Below, in pieces: positions 1-8,686 of a stretch of 59,297 nucleotides of DNA. The notes beneath the pieces were generated by a model. That model was not told the origin of the DNA and made no database searches. It saw nothing but the letters and a program-made list of their open reading frames with translations. Location of the stretch: the NCBI GenBank assembly GCA_028819565.1, contig JAPPLD010000021.1, positions 1 to 59,297 on the forward strand, read 5' to 3'. The DNA comes from Gammaproteobacteria bacterium. GTDB lineage: Bacteria > Pseudomonadota > Gammaproteobacteria > Poriferisulfidales > Poriferisulfidaceae. The position numbers were made by a program, and so were the translations under genes. Numbering within the stretch: the stretch's first letter is position 1; each line of letters starts with the position of its first letter.

Positions 1-1
1 G

Positions 2-2626
2 CGGATTGGATCTTTACCCGAGGCCGCCTTTCCACACAAAACCGTGAAGAGCCTTCTCTTTAAAGCCCTGCAAGAAGACAAAGACCTTCAAACAGAATTA
101 GCAAATCAATATGAAGCATTCCAAGATTACTTGATTCACGATATTACATGCGAGGATTTTGCTGACATCTACGCGGAGACAATTGCCTACGGAATGTTCG
201 CAGCACGGCTACATGACAATACACTGGAAGATTTTGGGCGCCAAGAGGCGCTCGAGTTGCTACCAAAATCAAATCCATTCCTACGTGCGCTCTTCACCTA
301 TATCGCTAGCCGTGACCTTGATGATCGTATTAAGTGGATTGTCGACGATCTAGCAAATGTATTCCAAGCTGTAGACGTTAGGAAAATAATGGAGAATTTC
401 GGTTCCCTGACTGGCAAAGAAGATCCTTTCCTGCATTTCTATGAAACTTTCTTAGCCAAATACAACCCAACTAAGCGGCAAAAAAGAGGAGTGTGGTATA
501 CCCCTGAGCCAGTCGTGAATTTTATTGTCCGTGCTGTCGATGAAATCCTAAAAACTGAGTTTAATTTATACATGGGATTTGCTGACACATCGAAAATTAC
601 CATTGACTGGGATACTGGTCAGAAGCAACTTACCAAGAAAGGCACGATTGCGAAACCAGTTAGGAACGCGATCACCAAAAAAGAAGTTCACCGTGTTCAG
701 ATTCTTGATCCGGCAGCAGGAACCGGTACTTTTCTTGCTGAAGTAATCAAACAAATTACACCGAAGGTAAAGGACATCACTGACATGTGGTCAAGTTACA
801 TCGAAAAAGATCTGATTCCCCGTTTACATGGTTTTGAGTTGCTTATGGCTTCCTATGCGATGTGCCATATGAAACTTGATATGGTGCTATCGGAGCTTGG
901 CTATGTCTATTCCAGGACGCCGCCACGCCTAGGGGTCTATTTGACTAACTCGCTTGAAGAAGGAGAGCCTGCCGACCAAACACTTCCTTTCGCGCGATGG
1001 CTATCGGATGAGGCCAAACAAGCCAACTCTGTCAAATGTGCTATGCCGATCATGTGTATCATCGGTAATCCGCCATATAACCCGAGTAGCAAAAACAATA
1101 ACCCGTGGATTGCCAAAAAAATGGCTGACTACAAGGCCGGAGTTCATGATCGTAAAGTCAATCTAAATGACGATTACATGAAGTTTATACGCTTGGCAGA
1201 AGATTATGTTGAGCGAAATGGCTCTGGCATAGTTGCCATGATAACGAACAACTCTTTTCTAGATGGCACTACTCAGAGGGGAATGCGTTCCCACTTAATG
1301 AGCACTTTTGACCGGATTGATATCTATAACCTACACGGTGATATTCGGACCCGACAAACTGATTCTTCTGATCAAAATATTTTTGACATCCGGCAAGGCG
1401 TTGCTATCACCATCTTTGTAAAGAACAAAAAATCTCCCAACCCCGCTACAGTTAAATATCTTGATCTGACAGGGTCACGCCATCTCAAATACAAAGCCTT
1501 ATTTGAATACAAAAATCTTAGAACTTCACTTACAAAAATCGAACCCAATGAACCTTATTTTTTCTTTACCCCCAAAACTTTCGATATTTCGGCAAAGACT
1601 TTTTCTCTAGATGAGTTTTTCGTAGTTAAAAGCAGTGGAATTCAGACAAAAAACGATGCTGTAGCGATCTCTTGGTCTCCAGATGAGCGTAATGTCATAT
1701 TAAGCAACTTCCAAAACCTTGAGCTCGAGGAGGTCGAAAAACTGTATCCTCCAAAAGCAGTTTGGAATACCGAGCAAGCTCGTAAAGACATTGCGAACGG
1801 AGATTTTGAAGAACGGACAATCCTTTACCGTCCTTTTGACAAAAGGTTTACTATTCTCACAAAACGTGCTAATGGTTTCTTAGGTCGCCCCAGATACAAT
1901 GTAATGCAACATATCTCTGAAGGAGATGTTTCTTTAATCGTAAACAAAAAACATGTCGGGAACTACTTCAGCCACATATTCGTAGCAGATACGATCGCGG
2001 TGACTGGCGTAAACTACTTAGGCAATAGGGGACAGGATTATGTTTGCCCTCTATATATTGCAGGGGATGGACTTGACGAAAAAAGACGAGTTAATTTCGA
2101 CCCCAATATTTGGGCCGCACTTCGAACAGCCGCATCAAACAAAAAATATGGTGTTCCAGACGAAGTAAATGTATTCGACTATATCTATGGAATCTTACAT
2201 AGCCCGCAGTACAGAAAAAAATTTACAGAAGTCCTAAAGATAGGGTTTCCCCAAATCCCGTGGCCATCATCACCTAAATCCTTTTGGGATGTCGCTGCAA
2301 AAGGCAGGCACCTCCGACAACTGCATCTTATGGAACCAAAGGTGGTTGGCAATACCAATTTCCCTTTCAGGGGTAAAGGTGATGCCATTGTTGAGCAGTT
2401 ACATTACAAAAATGAAATGGTCTGGATCAACGAAAAGCAATATTTTGAGCATGTGCCCGAGAGTGCCTGGAACTTATATGTCGGCGGTTACCAACCTGCG
2501 CAGAAATGGTTAAAAGATCGGAAAGGTCGTGCGCTCACGTTTGACGACATCGTGCACTATCAGAAGGTGATTAAAATCCTATTTGATACAAATTTGATTA
2601 TGAATTCGATAGAAATAGACGTTTAA
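2..2626 (+). CDS. N6-adenine DNA methyltransferase, type ISP/IIG restriction class (5' truncated)
   Basis: The reading frame is open to the left edge, so the true start lies outside; the first internal start candidate is a GTG at 44. Numbered from that GTG, methyltransferase motif I (DPAAGTGTF) is near residue 222 and the catalytic motif IV (NPPYN) near 342. This order marks a gamma-class N6-adenine methyltransferase. A region upstream of motif I ending in RGVWYTPEPVV is typical of combined restriction-modification enzymes of the type ISP or Eco57I-like kind. The long C-terminal part would be the target-recognition region. Full-length relatives often carry an N-terminal nuclease/helicase part, which here could be off-window. 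The gene is clearly AT-richer than hemC beside it, suggesting transfer. Methyltransferase identity is sure; the subclass is inferred. Confidence 0.85.
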   Translation, partial: RIGSLPEAAFPHKTVKSLLFKALQEDKDLQTELANQYEAFQDYLIHDITCEDFADIYAETIAYGMFAARLHDNTLEDFGRQEALELLPKSNPFLRALFTYIASRDLDDRIKWIVDDLANVFQAVDVRKIMENFGSLTGKEDPFLHFYETFLAKYNPTKRQKRGVWYTPEPVVNFIVRAVDEILKTEFNLYMGFADTSKITIDWDTGQKQLTKKGTIAKPVRNAITKKEVHRVQILDPAAGTGTFLAEVIKQITPKVKDITDMWSSYIEKDLIPRLHGFELLMASYAMCHMKLDMVLSELGYVYSRTPPRLGVYLTNSLEEGEPADQTLPFARWLSDEAKQANSVKCAMPIMCIIGNPPYNPSSKNNNPWIAKKMADYKAGVHDRKVNLNDDYMKFIRLAEDYVERNGSGIVAMITNNSFLDGTTQRGMRSHLMSTFDRIDIYNLHGDIRTRQTDSSDQNIFDIRQGVAITIFVKNKKSPNPATVKYLDLTGSRHLKYKALFEYKNLRTSLTKIEPNEPYFFFTPKTFDISAKTFSLDEFFVVKSSGIQTKNDAVAISWSPDERNVILSNFQNLELEEVEKLYPPKAVWNTEQARKDIANGDFEERTILYRPFDKRFTILTKRANGFLGRPRYNVMQHISEGDVSLIVNKKHVGNYFSHIFVADTIAVTGVNYLGNRGQDYVCPLYIAGDGLDEKRRVNFDPNIWAALRTAASNKKYGVPDEVNVFDYIYGILHSPQYRKKFTEVLKIGFPQIPWPSSPKSFWDVAAKGRHLRQLHLMEPKVVGNTNFPFRGKGDAIVEQLHYKNEMVWINEKQYFEHVPESAWNLYVGGYQPAQKWLKDRKGRALTFDDIVHYQKVIKILFDTNLIMNSIEIDV

Positions 2627-2711
2627 CTAGATAATGGGAAATAATCGGGACCGACTAGCGTTCATTTGCCACTAAAAATCTCCTAGCCTCCTGAAACCTC
2701 ACCAATTTGAC

Positions 2712-3107
2712 ATGGATTCACCAGCAAGTTTTGAGGACAAGGTTGCCGTTCTGATCGACGGCAATCTCGAGTTGTACTGGGACCGAACCATCGCCATGAA
2801 TCCGGCTCAGCGCGAAGCAGTTTCCCAATTGGAGGAAAAGCTGCAGGAAGGCTTCAAAGTGGACGGCGTGCGCTATGACCGCCCGGATTCGCTCAAGCGT
2901 GCACAACTGGCCGCGAGCCTGATTCCTCAGGCGTTGCAGCGCGGCGACGACTCGTTGGCCGCCACTGCGCTCGCGCTGACCTGCACTTCCCTGCCCGACC
3001 TGAAGCAGATCCAGTATCGCCGGAGGCAGGACGACAGTTGGGACATCGCGTTTGTCAGCGACCGCTGCTACGCGCCCGAGGAACGGCCCATCCAATTCAC
3101 TTCATGA
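2712..3107 (+). CDS. Hypothetical protein upstream of hemC
   Basis: 131 residues, not recognised. It is acidic and mostly helical in composition, with no signal peptide, membrane segment or catalytic motif that I can see. A middle stretch of small residues (around 75-95) is followed by a Gln/Arg-rich strand-like region. Its TGA overlaps the hemC ATG (ATGA at 3104-3107), so the two are probably co-transcribed and translationally coupled. GC content matches hemC, not the AT-rich methyltransferase before it, so it belongs to the core side of the boundary. No clear Shine-Dalgarno precedes the ATG. Confidence 0.6.
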   Translation: MDSPASFEDKVAVLIDGNLELYWDRTIAMNPAQREAVSQLEEKLQEGFKVDGVRYDRPDSLKRAQLAASLIPQALQRGDDSLAATALALTCTSLPDLKQIQYRRRQDDSWDIAFVSDRCYAPEERPIQFTS

Positions 3108-4033
3108 GCCCGCCCCTCTGCCGCATTGCCACCCGACGCAGCCCGCTGGCTGTCCGGCAGGCCGAATTGGTCGCCGACGCACTGAGCCGGGAAGCGGGCG
3201 TGCGCACGGAACTGCTGCGCGTACAGACCGAGGGCGACCAGATGCCGAATCACCCCTTGGCTGCGATCGGCGGCAAAGGCCTGTTCGTCAAGGAACTGGA
3301 GCATCGCCTGTTGTCCGGCGATGCCGACCTGGCCGTCCATTCAATGAAAGACGTGCCGGCAGACCTCCCCGCCGGTCTCACGTTGGCCGCGATCTGCACT
3401 CGCGCTGACCCCCGGGACGGGGTTATCGCCCCTCACCACAAGACAATTGAAGCCCTCCCTGCAGGCAGCCGCGTGGGGACATCGAGCCTGCGACGCAAGG
3501 CTCAATTGCAGGCACAATTTCCCGATCTTCAGTTTTTAGACCTGCGCGGCAACGTCGGAACCCGCCTGAAGCGAGTACAGGAAGGCGATTTTGATGCCAT
3601 CGTGCTGGCCTGCGCGGGGCTGCAACGGCTCGGGCTGGACGAGCAAATCACGCAGACCCTAGAGCCCGAGGTATGCCTGCCCGCCATCGGCCAAGGTGCA
3701 CTCGGGATCGAGATTGCCGAAGATCACCCGCACGCGAAGGCCTGGATGGCCGCGCTGCACGACCCGGCCACCGCCGCCGCCGTGACTGCGGAGCGCATGG
3801 TCAGCCGTGCGCTTTCCGGCAGTTGCCAAGTCCCCTTAGCTGCTCACGCGGTCTGCACCGGCGACCAGGAAGTTCAACTCCAGGCCTGCCTTGCCCGCCC
3901 GGACGGCAGCCTAATTCTGCGTGCAGCAACCGAAGGAGAGCCCAGAATTGCCGGCGCAATGGCTGCAAAACAGTTGCTGGAGCAAGGCGGCGCGGACATC
4001 CTGGCTGAACTGGGTGTCGCAGGCTACGCATGA
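3104..4033 (+). CDS. hemC: Porphobilinogen deaminase (hydroxymethylbilane synthase)
   Basis: Joins four porphobilinogen units into hydroxymethylbilane in the cytoplasmic tetrapyrrole pathway. The ATG at 3104 was chosen because it overlaps the preceding stop as ATGA and gives the usual family N-terminus (RIATRRSPLAVRQAE) and length of 309 residues. Visible hallmarks are the catalytic aspartate in AVHSMKDVP (Asp83), the substrate-contacting GTSSLRR segment (126-131) and the cysteine in SGSCQVPL (Cys241) that carries the dipyrromethane cofactor. The stop overlaps hemD by ATGA, so hemC and hemD would be made together, matching their consecutive reactions. Confidence 0.97.
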   Translation: MSPPLCRIATRRSPLAVRQAELVADALSREAGVRTELLRVQTEGDQMPNHPLAAIGGKGLFVKELEHRLLSGDADLAVHSMKDVPADLPAGLTLAAICTRADPRDGVIAPHHKTIEALPAGSRVGTSSLRRKAQLQAQFPDLQFLDLRGNVGTRLKRVQEGDFDAIVLACAGLQRLGLDEQITQTLEPEVCLPAIGQGALGIEIAEDHPHAKAWMAALHDPATAAAVTAERMVSRALSGSCQVPLAAHAVCTGDQEVQLQACLARPDGSLILRAATEGEPRIAGAMAAKQLLEQGGADILAELGVAGYA

Positions 4034-4803
4034 GCAGCGTACTTTCGGGTCGCCGAATCCTCCTGACTCGACCCGAGGGACAGGTTGAGCCTCTGGCCGC
4101 ACGGCTGTGTGGACAGGGTGCGAAAGTCGGCCATTTCCCCGCCATCAAGATCGAATTGACACCACCGAATCTGGAAGATTTGAAACTGATCGAGCAGGCG
4201 ACTTATGTGGTTTTCGCTAGTATCAACGCGGTGCGTGGTTTGATGGAAGCACTGAGCAAGTATCCAGACATCTGCCTTGCTGCAGAAATTGCTGCTATCG
4301 GTCCGGCCACAGCCGAAGCTTTGCGGCAGGCCGGTCACGAGCATGTCATCGTGGCCCGTCCTCCGTACAACAGTGAGGCGCTATTATCCACGCCTCACTT
4401 GCGCGACTTGGAACACCGGAAAGTCATGATCGTTCGCGGGCAGAGCGGGCGCGAAAAACTGGCCGAGGAGCTGCGCAACCGTGGTGCGGAGGTGCATTAT
4501 CTGGAAGTCTACCGGCGCGATCCTCCGGGTCGCACCCTGTCTTTCAAGGAAATATTGGACGGGCTGCCGGACGCGATTTGCGTCACCAGTGTTGAGATTG
4601 CCGAGAATCTCCAGAAATGCATCGCGCCGGAAGAAAAGGATGATCTTTTGAACTGCGTTCTGATTGCCGGCAACGGAAGGATTGCTGCCGCCTGCTGTAA
4701 TCTCGGCTACACTGCCCTTCACGGAATAGCCGACAACCCCGGGGACGATGCCATGCTTAAAGCTCTGAACACGCGCTTCTCGTCCGAATCGTCAATCTCA
4801 TGA
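4030..4803 (+). CDS. hemD: Uroporphyrinogen-III synthase
   Basis: 257 residues. Cyclises hydroxymethylbilane to uroporphyrinogen III with inversion of ring D. The family is poorly conserved, but the start (SGRRILLTRPEGQ), the mid segment VIVRGQSGREKLAEEL, the YRRDPP stretch and the C-terminal DAICVTSVEIAENL strand-helix fit HemD. Position settles the call: it overlaps hemC by ATGA at its start and hemX by ATGA at its end, the standard gammaproteobacterial hemCDXY order. Two similar alpha/beta domains are expected, at about 1-35 plus 165-257 and 36-165. Confidence 0.93.
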   Translation: MSSVLSGRRILLTRPEGQVEPLAARLCGQGAKVGHFPAIKIELTPPNLEDLKLIEQATYVVFASINAVRGLMEALSKYPDICLAAEIAAIGPATAEALRQAGHEHVIVARPPYNSEALLSTPHLRDLEHRKVMIVRGQSGREKLAEELRNRGAEVHYLEVYRRDPPGRTLSFKEILDGLPDAICVTSVEIAENLQKCIAPEEKDDLLNCVLIAGNGRIAAACCNLGYTALHGIADNPGDDAMLKALNTRFSSESSIS

Positions 4804-5777
4804 ACCGGGCCACACGGCTGGGTGTCCTGCTGACCGTCGTCGGCTGGCTGGGCCTGGTCGCGGTCGGTGTCATGCTGTACATGCTATGGACTGATACGCA
4901 GACGCGCTTTCTCGAGCTACGCGACCGCCAGCTCGAAACTCACCAGTCGGCACATCAGGCCCTGATGGAAGTCGACCGGCGCCTGACGGGCCTGTCCGAG
5001 GAGCAGTATCGGACCCAAGCTTTGGTGGATCAGTTCCTGGAAGAGTTGCGGATCCGATACACGGCCTACGAGACTCTCCTGCAGCAGAAACTGGCTCCGA
5101 TTTCGATCGCACCCGACCCTCGCCAGTATCCGGTTGAAGAACTCGCTTTCCTGCTGCAGATCGCACAATACAAGCAGAACTATCTTCAGGACTCTCTCGG
5201 GACGCTAAGCGCCCTGCGCCAAGCTCGTCAGGTCCTCGACTCCCTGGATCCAGTGCACTACCACACCCTGATCCAGCAAGTGGACCAAGCGATTTCGACC
5301 CTGGAGGGCTACCGTGGCGAAGAAGCGGAGCATGCGCACCGCATCCTGACCGGCAGTTGGCTGGTGCTCAGCGAGAAGATTGCGCAATTGCAAGCGGAGG
5401 TCGAACGCCAGAACGAGGTCCTTCCCACTGGCAATTGGGAGCAAATCTGGGATTCCATCGTCGAGCAGTTCGACGAGCACATTGAAGTCAAAAAGGGTTC
5501 CCCGCAAGCCGTGCAGACCATCTCGGCCTATCAGCATGTCCTGATTCTTTACGCTGCCCAGACCGAACTATATTTGGCTCGCCTTGCGCTTCAATCTCAC
5601 CGTGCTGACGCCTACACGCAATCTCTCGATCACGCCCTGAACCTGCTCTCGCAACCGGCACTTGAAAACAGTTACCCCGCACTGAAGCATGATCTGGAAG
5701 CGCTCCGGGAGCAGCAACCGTTCCCTCCCTCTATCGATTTTGACCAACTGACCCGGACACTGCCGCTCACCCAATGA
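4800..5777 (+). CDS. hemX: HemX-family inner-membrane protein
   Basis: 325 residues. One N-terminal membrane segment (about residues 8-30) is followed by a long periplasmic region rich in helices and likely coiled coil, with heptad-like Leu/Gln patterns. HemX is often annotated as uroporphyrinogen-III C-methyltransferase, but I see no SAM-binding motif, and the family's enzymatic role is doubtful. A scaffold or regulatory role in haem synthesis is the usual view. It lies between hemD and hemY with ATGA overlaps on both sides. Confidence 0.88.
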   Translation: MNRATRLGVLLTVVGWLGLVAVGVMLYMLWTDTQTRFLELRDRQLETHQSAHQALMEVDRRLTGLSEEQYRTQALVDQFLEELRIRYTAYETLLQQKLAPISIAPDPRQYPVEELAFLLQIAQYKQNYLQDSLGTLSALRQARQVLDSLDPVHYHTLIQQVDQAISTLEGYRGEEAEHAHRILTGSWLVLSEKIAQLQAEVERQNEVLPTGNWEQIWDSIVEQFDEHIEVKKGSPQAVQTISAYQHVLILYAAQTELYLARLALQSHRADAYTQSLDHALNLLSQPALENSYPALKHDLEALREQQPFPPSIDFDQLTRTLPLTQ

Positions 5778-6943
5778 AAATCCTGGTGTTGATTTTCGTC
5801 GCGCTGCTGGTGACCGGCCTGTCGGCTTGGCTCGCCCAAACCCAGGGTGGCGAAGTCATCGTGTATATCGCCGACCTCACGGTCCACATCTCTCTCCTGA
5901 TGGCCCTGCTGATCGGTACCGGGATTATGCTTGGGCTTTTTGTACTGGTATGGCTGCTGGCGCGAACGCTGGAAACTCCGCAACGCCTCCGAAAGCGACA
6001 CCGGAACCGCCGGCACGAACGTGCGAACGACCTGCTTGCGAAGGGGCTGCGCAACATGCTGGAAAACCGACTGGACGTCGCGCGGCAGAACCTGGAGCAG
6101 GCGGCAAAGACGGAGCCCAAGCAGTCGTTGTTTCGCCTACTGGCCGCCTCGGTCTGCGTCCAATCCAGCGACCGGGATGCCTGGAGCGAGCACTTGCGCG
6201 CGATCGCCGACCCCGACTACCAGGCGGCCTCCACCTGGCTCAAGGCGGATGGCCTGGTTGCTGCGGAAGAATGGGAGGAAGCCTTGGCTGTCTTGCAGGT
6301 ATTGGCTGGCAACAATCCGAACCACTCCCGAATTCTCCGCCAGCTTGCCCGTTGTTACCGGGAACTGAACAGTTGGGAGCGATTATTCGAGTTGGGCCGG
6401 GATCAGTCACGCCACTCGAACCTGCCGCAAGACGAAACCCGTCAATGGCTGCGTGATGCCGCCCGCCGCCTATGCGAAGACACCGCAGACACGGAACTCA
6501 AGGCCCTCTGGCCAAAGCTCGGGGATGCACGCGATGACCCGGAAGTCCTGCGCTCCTACGCCGAGCGGCTGCGGTACTACGGGCAGACACACCCGGAACT
6601 GGAGCCGCACCTGTGCAAGTTGCTGGATGCCAGTCTCGACGATGCGGCAATCGAACTGTACGGAACACTGCCAGGCCCAGCCGCTCCAGACATGATCGTG
6701 AGGATCCGAAAGTGGCTGAAGCAGGATCCCGAGCGAGCTTCTCTGAAGCGGGCTCTGGCCCGGCTGCATAGCCGTCTCGGGCAACACCGCGAAGCCCAAG
6801 AACAACTGGAAGCCCTTGAGAAACAAGGCGGGGACGCCCTGCTGTATCGTGAGTTGGCGGAAACCTTGGAACGGATGGGCCAAGGCGAAGCCGCGCAGGC
6901 ATACTACCGCAAAGGGCTACAGTCCCTGACCAGAACCCCTTAG
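5774..6943 (+). CDS. hemY: HemY-like TPR inner-membrane protein
   Basis: 389 residues. Two hydrophobic segments (about 2-22 and 38-62) form the HemY N-terminal domain. The rest is tetratricopeptide-type helical repeat, for example around 165-205 and 325-385. This is the E. coli-type HemY of the hemCDXY operon, not the protoporphyrinogen oxidase also called HemY in other bacteria. Its function is not settled; it is thought to help haem synthesis at the membrane. The gene ends the operon and its stop overlaps by 3 bases the convergent gene that ends at 6940. Confidence 0.9.
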   Translation: MKILVLIFVALLVTGLSAWLAQTQGGEVIVYIADLTVHISLLMALLIGTGIMLGLFVLVWLLARTLETPQRLRKRHRNRRHERANDLLAKGLRNMLENRLDVARQNLEQAAKTEPKQSLFRLLAASVCVQSSDRDAWSEHLRAIADPDYQAASTWLKADGLVAAEEWEEALAVLQVLAGNNPNHSRILRQLARCYRELNSWERLFELGRDQSRHSNLPQDETRQWLRDAARRLCEDTADTELKALWPKLGDARDDPEVLRSYAERLRYYGQTHPELEPHLCKLLDASLDDAAIELYGTLPGPAAPDMIVRIRKWLKQDPERASLKRALARLHSRLGQHREAQEQLEALEKQGGDALLYRELAETLERMGQGEAAQAYYRKGLQSLTRTP

Positions 6944-7350
6944 TGCAGGACGGGCATCCCGGACTCCGGCGCGTCCGGGCCGGGCGGCGGCGAAGCATGA
7001 TGCATAATCATTCGCCAGCCTTCGTCCGTGCCGCAATAGACATTGGTCGCCAGTACGATGCCGACAACATGGTGGCGCAGGTACAGGGTTTCCGTTAACT
7101 GGCTGATGGCGAACTGCCCGTCGTACTCCTCGCGATAGTGGTATTCCAGCTCGAAATGGAATGGCACTTCCGCCTGAAAGATCTGTTTCCAGCTCTCCTC
7201 CACTTCCCCCCGGCCGGTCAGCAGGTCACCCCCCGGATGAATGCAGAAAACCGGGCGATCCTCCGCCCACACCCGCATCATGGCCTCGACGTCCTGCTGG
7301 GCAAATGCTTCGTAGAAGGCGTCTTCAGCCTCGGTTGCGGAGCGATACAT
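6940..7350 (-). CDS. NTF2/SnoaL-like protein
   Basis: 136 residues from the ATG at 7350, chosen because GAGAGG lies about 10 bases upstream and the protein then begins MYRSATEAEDAFYEAF, as usual for the fold. The pattern ATEAEDAFYEAFAQQD then a Trp-rich strand (MMRVWAEDRPVFCIHPGG) is characteristic of NTF2-like cone-fold proteins, including ketosteroid-isomerase and SnoaL relatives. The pocket substrate is unknown and no active-site set can be assigned. It is convergent with hemY and divergent from the small membrane protein at 7416. Confidence 0.75.
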   Translation of the reverse strand: MYRSATEAEDAFYEAFAQQDVEAMMRVWAEDRPVFCIHPGGDLLTGRGEVEESWKQIFQAEVPFHFELEYHYREEYDGQFAISQLTETLYLRHHVVGIVLATNVYCGTDEGWRMIMHHASPPPGPDAPESGMPVLH

Positions 7351-7415
7351 CAGTCTCTTTCCCTCTCTGCCCATCATACCCTCATGTTTGGGTGGCAACC
7401 GGTTAGAATACCGCC

Positions 7416-7715
7416 ATGATCGCCTCCCGCTACTACACCGCCATCTCGCCCTGGACCGTGCTGGCCACGGCCGTCAGCTGGAGCCTGACCGTAGCGTTGG
7501 TCATCAACATGCTGGGAGGGCCTTTCGAGGCACGCAGTTGCCAGACGGGCTGCATGCAGAGCCTGGGATTGGCTTCGTTCGTCGTCGCAGTTGCCGGCGT
7601 CCTGGTCGGCCACCGCCGCCCACATCATCTAGTGACCCTGTTGTGCCTGCTCTCCATGCTGGGCCTGATCGTCATCTACCTGACTACCTTCTTCATCGGC
7701 GTGCTGCTCAGCTGA
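7416..7715 (+). CDS. Small membrane protein
   Basis: 99 residues, not matched to a named family. Three hydrophobic stretches are visible at about 15-34, 47-66 and 73-98, so it is probably a three-helix inner-membrane protein. Two cysteines (in ARSCQTGCMQS) lie in the first loop with CxxxC spacing. A basic, His-rich turn (GHRRPHHLV) separates helices 2 and 3. It stands alone between divergent and convergent neighbours, with the Nudix fusion ending 14 bases downstream on the other strand. Confidence 0.6.
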   Translation: MIASRYYTAISPWTVLATAVSWSLTVALVINMLGGPFEARSCQTGCMQSLGLASFVVAVAGVLVGHRRPHHLVTLLCLLSMLGLIVIYLTTFFIGVLLS

Positions 7716-7728
7716 CCGAACCGCTCCT

Positions 7729-8682
7729 TTACCCGCACGGAGCGGGCCCCCACAAACCACGAATTGCGGCAATTCCCTGCCCACCGGACTCGATGGCGGC
7801 CTCCTGATCCTCCGGATTCATTCCCCCGAGCGCGTACACCGGCAGGGCCGCATTGGCGACTACCGAGGCGAAGCCCTCCCAACCCAGCGCCTGCGGCGTG
7901 TCGCGCAGCGGCGACAGCACCGCGAAGTCCGCATCGATCTGAACCGCCTGATCCAGTTCCCGCGGATCGTGGCAGGACGCGCCGACGAGAAGATCCTTCG
8001 GCAACGGACGTGAATCCAGCTGTCGCAGGTGTGCACTCGTGAGGTGTACGCCATCCGCCCCCAGACGGGCTACCTGTTCGGGCTCGCAATTCAATACGAG
8101 CCGGCCTCCCGCCGCATGAACCTGCTCAAGAGCCTCTCGCGCGAGTTGTTCGTATGCCGGGCCCGACAGCGAGTGCGCACGCAACTGGATCAGCCTCACG
8201 CCCCGTTCCAGGGTCGCCGACAAGTCGGAACGCCAGCGCTCGACCCCGCTTTCAGGATCCGCACTGATGGCGTACTGCGAAGGCAATTGAAGCGCGCGGA
8301 TGACCGGGCGGCTGGCAGGCGGTGTCGTCCATTGGTTCAATTCCGACAACGGCACCCAGCGAACTTCCTGCCCCTCGCGTCCGCTCACCAGACCGTCCCA
8401 GGTTTCCACCCGGAACACCTCAAAGTCCATTTTGAATTCGGGATAGGCGTAAGGAAAACGGATCAGTCGCCGCCAGGTTTTTGCCCGGATGCCGATTTCC
8501 TCCTCCAGTTCCCGCACCAACGCCTGCGCCGCACTCTCCCCTGCCATCATCTTGCCGCCCGGGAATTCCCACTTGCCGCCCTGGTGCGCGGACGCATGCC
8601 GTTTGGCCAACAACACCGCCGGCCTCTCTTCGTCTGTATTGAGTACAGCCCCCGCGACCACCGCCATGGGAGATTCGGACAC
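7729..8682 (-). CDS. Nudix (MutT-like) hydrolase fused to thiamine-phosphate-synthase-like domain
   Basis: 317 residues, two domains. Residues 1-130 are a Nudix hydrolase; the Nudix box runs from GGKMMAGES to RELEEEIGI (about 42-65) with the REXXEE metal-binding core intact. This fits 8-oxo-dGTP clean-up as in MutT. From about 140 to the end is a ThiE/TenI-like TIM barrel, visible in RLIQLRAHSL, VNCEPEQVARLGADGVHLTS and VLSPLRDTPQALGWEGF, ending in a Gly-rich phosphate-binding turn. This fusion beside argJ and secA is widespread in Gammaproteobacteria. Whether the second domain is active is uncertain. The start lies 4 bases after the argJ stop. Confidence 0.9.
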   Translation of the reverse strand: MSESPMAVVAGAVLNTDEERPAVLLAKRHASAHQGGKWEFPGGKMMAGESAAQALVRELEEEIGIRAKTWRRLIRFPYAYPEFKMDFEVFRVETWDGLVSGREGQEVRWVPLSELNQWTTPPASRPVIRALQLPSQYAISADPESGVERWRSDLSATLERGVRLIQLRAHSLSGPAYEQLAREALEQVHAAGGRLVLNCEPEQVARLGADGVHLTSAHLRQLDSRPLPKDLLVGASCHDPRELDQAVQIDADFAVLSPLRDTPQALGWEGFASVVANAALPVYALGGMNPEDQEAAIESGGQGIAAIRGLWGPAPCG

Positions 8683-8686
8683 GGGA

